From the NCBI RefSeq assembly GCF_019357415.1, contig NZ_CP048410.1, positions 1,426,001 through 1,490,000 on the forward strand: a stretch of DNA of 64,000 nt, written 5' to 3'. This document shows, piece after piece, positions 62,213 through 64,000 of the stretch (the stretch's first letter is position 1; every line of letters starts with the position of its first letter). The DNA is from Gramella sp. MT6 (GTDB lineage Bacteria; Bacteroidota; Bacteroidia; Flavobacteriales; Flavobacteriaceae). The notes below the pieces were generated by a model, which was given only the letters and a program-made list of their open reading frames with translations, was not told the origin of the DNA and searched no databases. Position numbers and translations under genes: made by a program.

Positions 62213-63601
62213 ATGAGTTTGCCAAGAAAGTTTCCAGATACCATTGCCATTATCCTGGGTATTTCCATTGTGTTCATTCTGCTCACCTGGATTATCCCGG
62301 CCGGTCAGTTCGATCGGGAAACCATCGATGGCACCGATATGATCGTTGCGGGGTCTTATGAAAGGGTAGAGGCAAATCCGCAAGGTGTAGGTGCTTTTTT
62401 AACCGCCCCAATTAAGGGCTTTATTTCGGCAGCATTTGTAATAGGTTTTGTGTTTCTTGTAGGAGGAGCTTTTTCGGTATTAAATGCGACCGGCGCGATA
62501 AACGCCGGACTTTTCAGTATTATAAAATTCGCTGAAAAAAATCCAAAATATAAAGGCCTTATAGTTCCTTTTCTAACCGCCTTATTTTCCCTGGCGGGGG
62601 CCACGTTTGGGATGAGCGAGGAGATACTGGTGTTTGTTCTTATTACCATTCCGCTAGCAAATGCGCTGGGATATGATGCGATAATTGGTGCAGCCATTCC
62701 TGTGATTGGCACTGGAGTAGGTTTTGCTGGAGCGATCACGAACCCGTTTACTATCGGGATCGCGCAAAGTATTGCGCAGGTGCCTGTTTTTGGAGGTATA
62801 GAATATAGGCTCGTGGTTTGGTTCATTCTTACCCTTATAGCTGGAATTGCCTTATATCGTTATGCTTTAAAAATTGAAAAAGACCCCGAGAGAAGTATCT
62901 TATCGGGTCTAAATATCAAAAGCGGGGAAGAACTGGCTGTTGGCGATATGCCTGAACTTAATTTAAGGAGAAAGATGATCCTTCTTGCCCTGCTTTTTGC
63001 CCTGGTATTACTTATCTACGGAGTCAATGAATTTGGCTGGTACATCAATGAGATCGCGGCACTTTTCATAGGTCTGGGAATGCTTTCCGCCGTTATTTAC
63101 CGAATGTCTGCAACTAAAGCCATTGAAGCCTTTGTAGAAGGAGCACAGGGAATGATGAAGGCTGCCCTGGTGATAGGTTTAGCCAAAGGTTTGCTCATCA
63201 TTGCCGAAGAAGGGCTCATCATAGATACGATCTTGAATTCGGTTGCTCAATTGGCCGGGGATACTCCTAAATATATTTCCGCAGAATTGATGTTCCTTTT
63301 CCAATGCTGTCTTAACTTCTTCATCCCGTCGGGTTCGGGACAGGCTGCATTAACCATGCCTATTATGGCTCCGTTGAGTGATGTGCTGGGAATAAGCAGG
63401 GAAATTGCTGTGCTCGCCTTTCAAATGGGCGATGGGCTTACTAATATGATCGTCCCTACCAGTGGTGTAACCATGGGAGTTCTCTCGATCGCAAACATTC
63501 CTTACGATAAGTGGTTGAAGTGGGCATTTCCCAAAGTGCTTATCCTTATTCTCGTTTCCATGCTGTTATTGCTTCCGCCGCTTTATTTATTTGAATGGTA
63601 A
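62213..63601 (+). CDS. YfcC-family inner-membrane transporter
   Basis: A 462-residue membrane protein with about twelve hydrophobic helices. It starts PDTIAIILGISIVFILLTWIIPAGQFDRE with the conserved WIIPAG motif, and has GATFGMSEEILVF, TGVGFAGAITNPFTIG and NFFIPSGSGQAALTMPIMAP, all typical of the YfcC branch of the ion transporter superfamily (DcuC/AbgT relatives). Substrates of the family are poorly known but include amino acids, dipeptides and dicarboxylates. It follows the cyanophycinase gene by 18 bp, so uptake of beta-Asp dipeptides, or exchange of arginine or ornithine, is the natural inference. Confidence 0.87.
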   Translation: MSLPRKFPDTIAIILGISIVFILLTWIIPAGQFDRETIDGTDMIVAGSYERVEANPQGVGAFLTAPIKGFISAAFVIGFVFLVGGAFSVLNATGAINAGLFSIIKFAEKNPKYKGLIVPFLTALFSLAGATFGMSEEILVFVLITIPLANALGYDAIIGAAIPVIGTGVGFAGAITNPFTIGIAQSIAQVPVFGGIEYRLVVWFILTLIAGIALYRYALKIEKDPERSILSGLNIKSGEELAVGDMPELNLRRKMILLALLFALVLLIYGVNEFGWYINEIAALFIGLGMLSAVIYRMSATKAIEAFVEGAQGMMKAALVIGLAKGLLIIAEEGLIIDTILNSVAQLAGDTPKYISAELMFLFQCCLNFFIPSGSGQAALTMPIMAPLSDVLGISREIAVLAFQMGDGLTNMIVPTSGVTMGVLSIANIPYDKWLKWAFPKVLILILVSMLLLLPPLYLFEW

Positions 63602-63761
63602 TTTTCAGACTAATTGAGGCTATATAATGCTTAAGGAGTATAACGCCATTAGTATTATTGCTCAATTCATCACGGCCAGAGATTTACAGGTTGAATCATA
63701 TAAGTAACTCATCAATAATGGTGGTTTAAATTAATATATTTACGCACCCTAAAACCTACCT

Positions 63762-64000
63762 ATGTTAAATGAGATTGTTGAAAGTGATGCGGCTGAATAT
63801 CAAAGGATAAAAAGCCTGAGTGCATTTGACCTTGACTACCACGAGTTACAGGAGGAATTCAAATCTCTAGTAGAATTAGCGGCAATGATTGCCGGGGCAG
63901 AGATGTCTGTAATAAACCTCATAGATAACTACTATCAATGGACGGTTACTTCATTCTCTTCAAAATTATTGCAAATGCCCCGCGAAGAATCAATTTGTGA
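63762..64000 (+). CDS. GAF-domain protein, N-terminal part (cut by window end)
   Basis: The frame from the ATG at 63762 is open to the window end and gives about 80 residues. After a short helical lead (MLNEIVESDAAEYQRIKSL), the segment LVELAAMIAGAEMSVINLID resembles the start of a GAF domain as found in bacterial sensor kinases and GGDEF/GAF proteins. PREESIC, the usual start of the next GAF strand, ends the visible part. The remaining domains are outside the window, so the output (kinase or other) is unknown. A weak TATATTTA box lies at 63735-63742. Confidence 0.7.
   Translation, partial: MLNEIVESDAAEYQRIKSLSAFDLDYHELQEEFKSLVELAAMIAGAEMSVINLIDNYYQWTVTSFSSKLLQMPREESIC

Overview
The window looks like chromosomal DNA of a marine-type Bacteroidota, most likely a Flavobacteriaceae member (Gramella/Christiangramia- or Zunongwangia-like; the genus is inferred from gene content only). 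The support is low GC, type IX secretion (T9SS) C-terminal sorting domains, a PorV-family protein, a SusC/SusD pair, a UpxY-like NusG paralogue and a TAnnTTTG-type promoter. Every gene I could support lies on the + strand. I saw no tRNA, rRNA, CRISPR array or intact insertion sequence.

Region 1 (1-11.7 kb). A possible AraC-regulator remnant at the left edge is followed by a membrane-anchored TPR/LuxR-type regulator. Next come a PorV/PorQ-family outer-membrane protein and, 5 bp later, a giant S8 (subtilisin-like) protease with a T9SS sorting domain and a clear terminator. A small lipoprotein of unknown function ends the region.

Region 2 (11.7-55.3 kb). This is one large exopolysaccharide/capsule locus of the Wzx/Wzy type. 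A ~790-nt leader without genes precedes a NusG-like specialised elongation factor. Sugar-nucleotide genes follow: Gmd and Fcl for GDP-L-fucose with an LhgO-like FAD oxidoreductase between them; a WlbA/WlbB/WlbC-like trio for a 2,3-diamino-uronic acid sugar; a second DegT aminotransferase, a NeuD/PglD-type acetyltransferase and an NDP-sugar epimerase; and UDP-xylose synthase at the far end. A polyprenyl-phosphate-sugar module (DPM1/GtrB-like transferase, small SMR/EamA flippase, GT-C-like membrane protein) is embedded. Wzx flippase, Wzy polymerase, about nine glycosyltransferases and a WcaF-like acetyltransferase follow. A giant T9SS-exported protein comes next, with deacetylase-like and N,N-dimethylformamidase-like regions and thirteen 288-bp Ig-like repeats; two indels in repeat 10 break its frame. 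The locus closes with a GT2 enzyme, WcaJ-like initiating transferase, Wza-like export lipoprotein and Wzc-like tyrosine kinase, then a strong terminator at about 55.34 kb.

Region 3 (55.3-63.6 kb). A 475-nt gene-free leader carries two related ~51-nt hairpin repeats with a compensatory base-pair change. SusC, SusD, isoaspartyl peptidase/asparaginase, a lipoprotein cyanophycinase and a YfcC-family transporter follow. Together these look like a SusCD-based locus for capture and breakdown of cyanophycin or related beta-aspartyl peptides: surface cleavage to beta-Asp dipeptides, TonB-dependent import, inner-membrane uptake and cytoplasmic hydrolysis. This is the most interesting hypothesis in the window. 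The right edge cuts into a GAF-domain protein.
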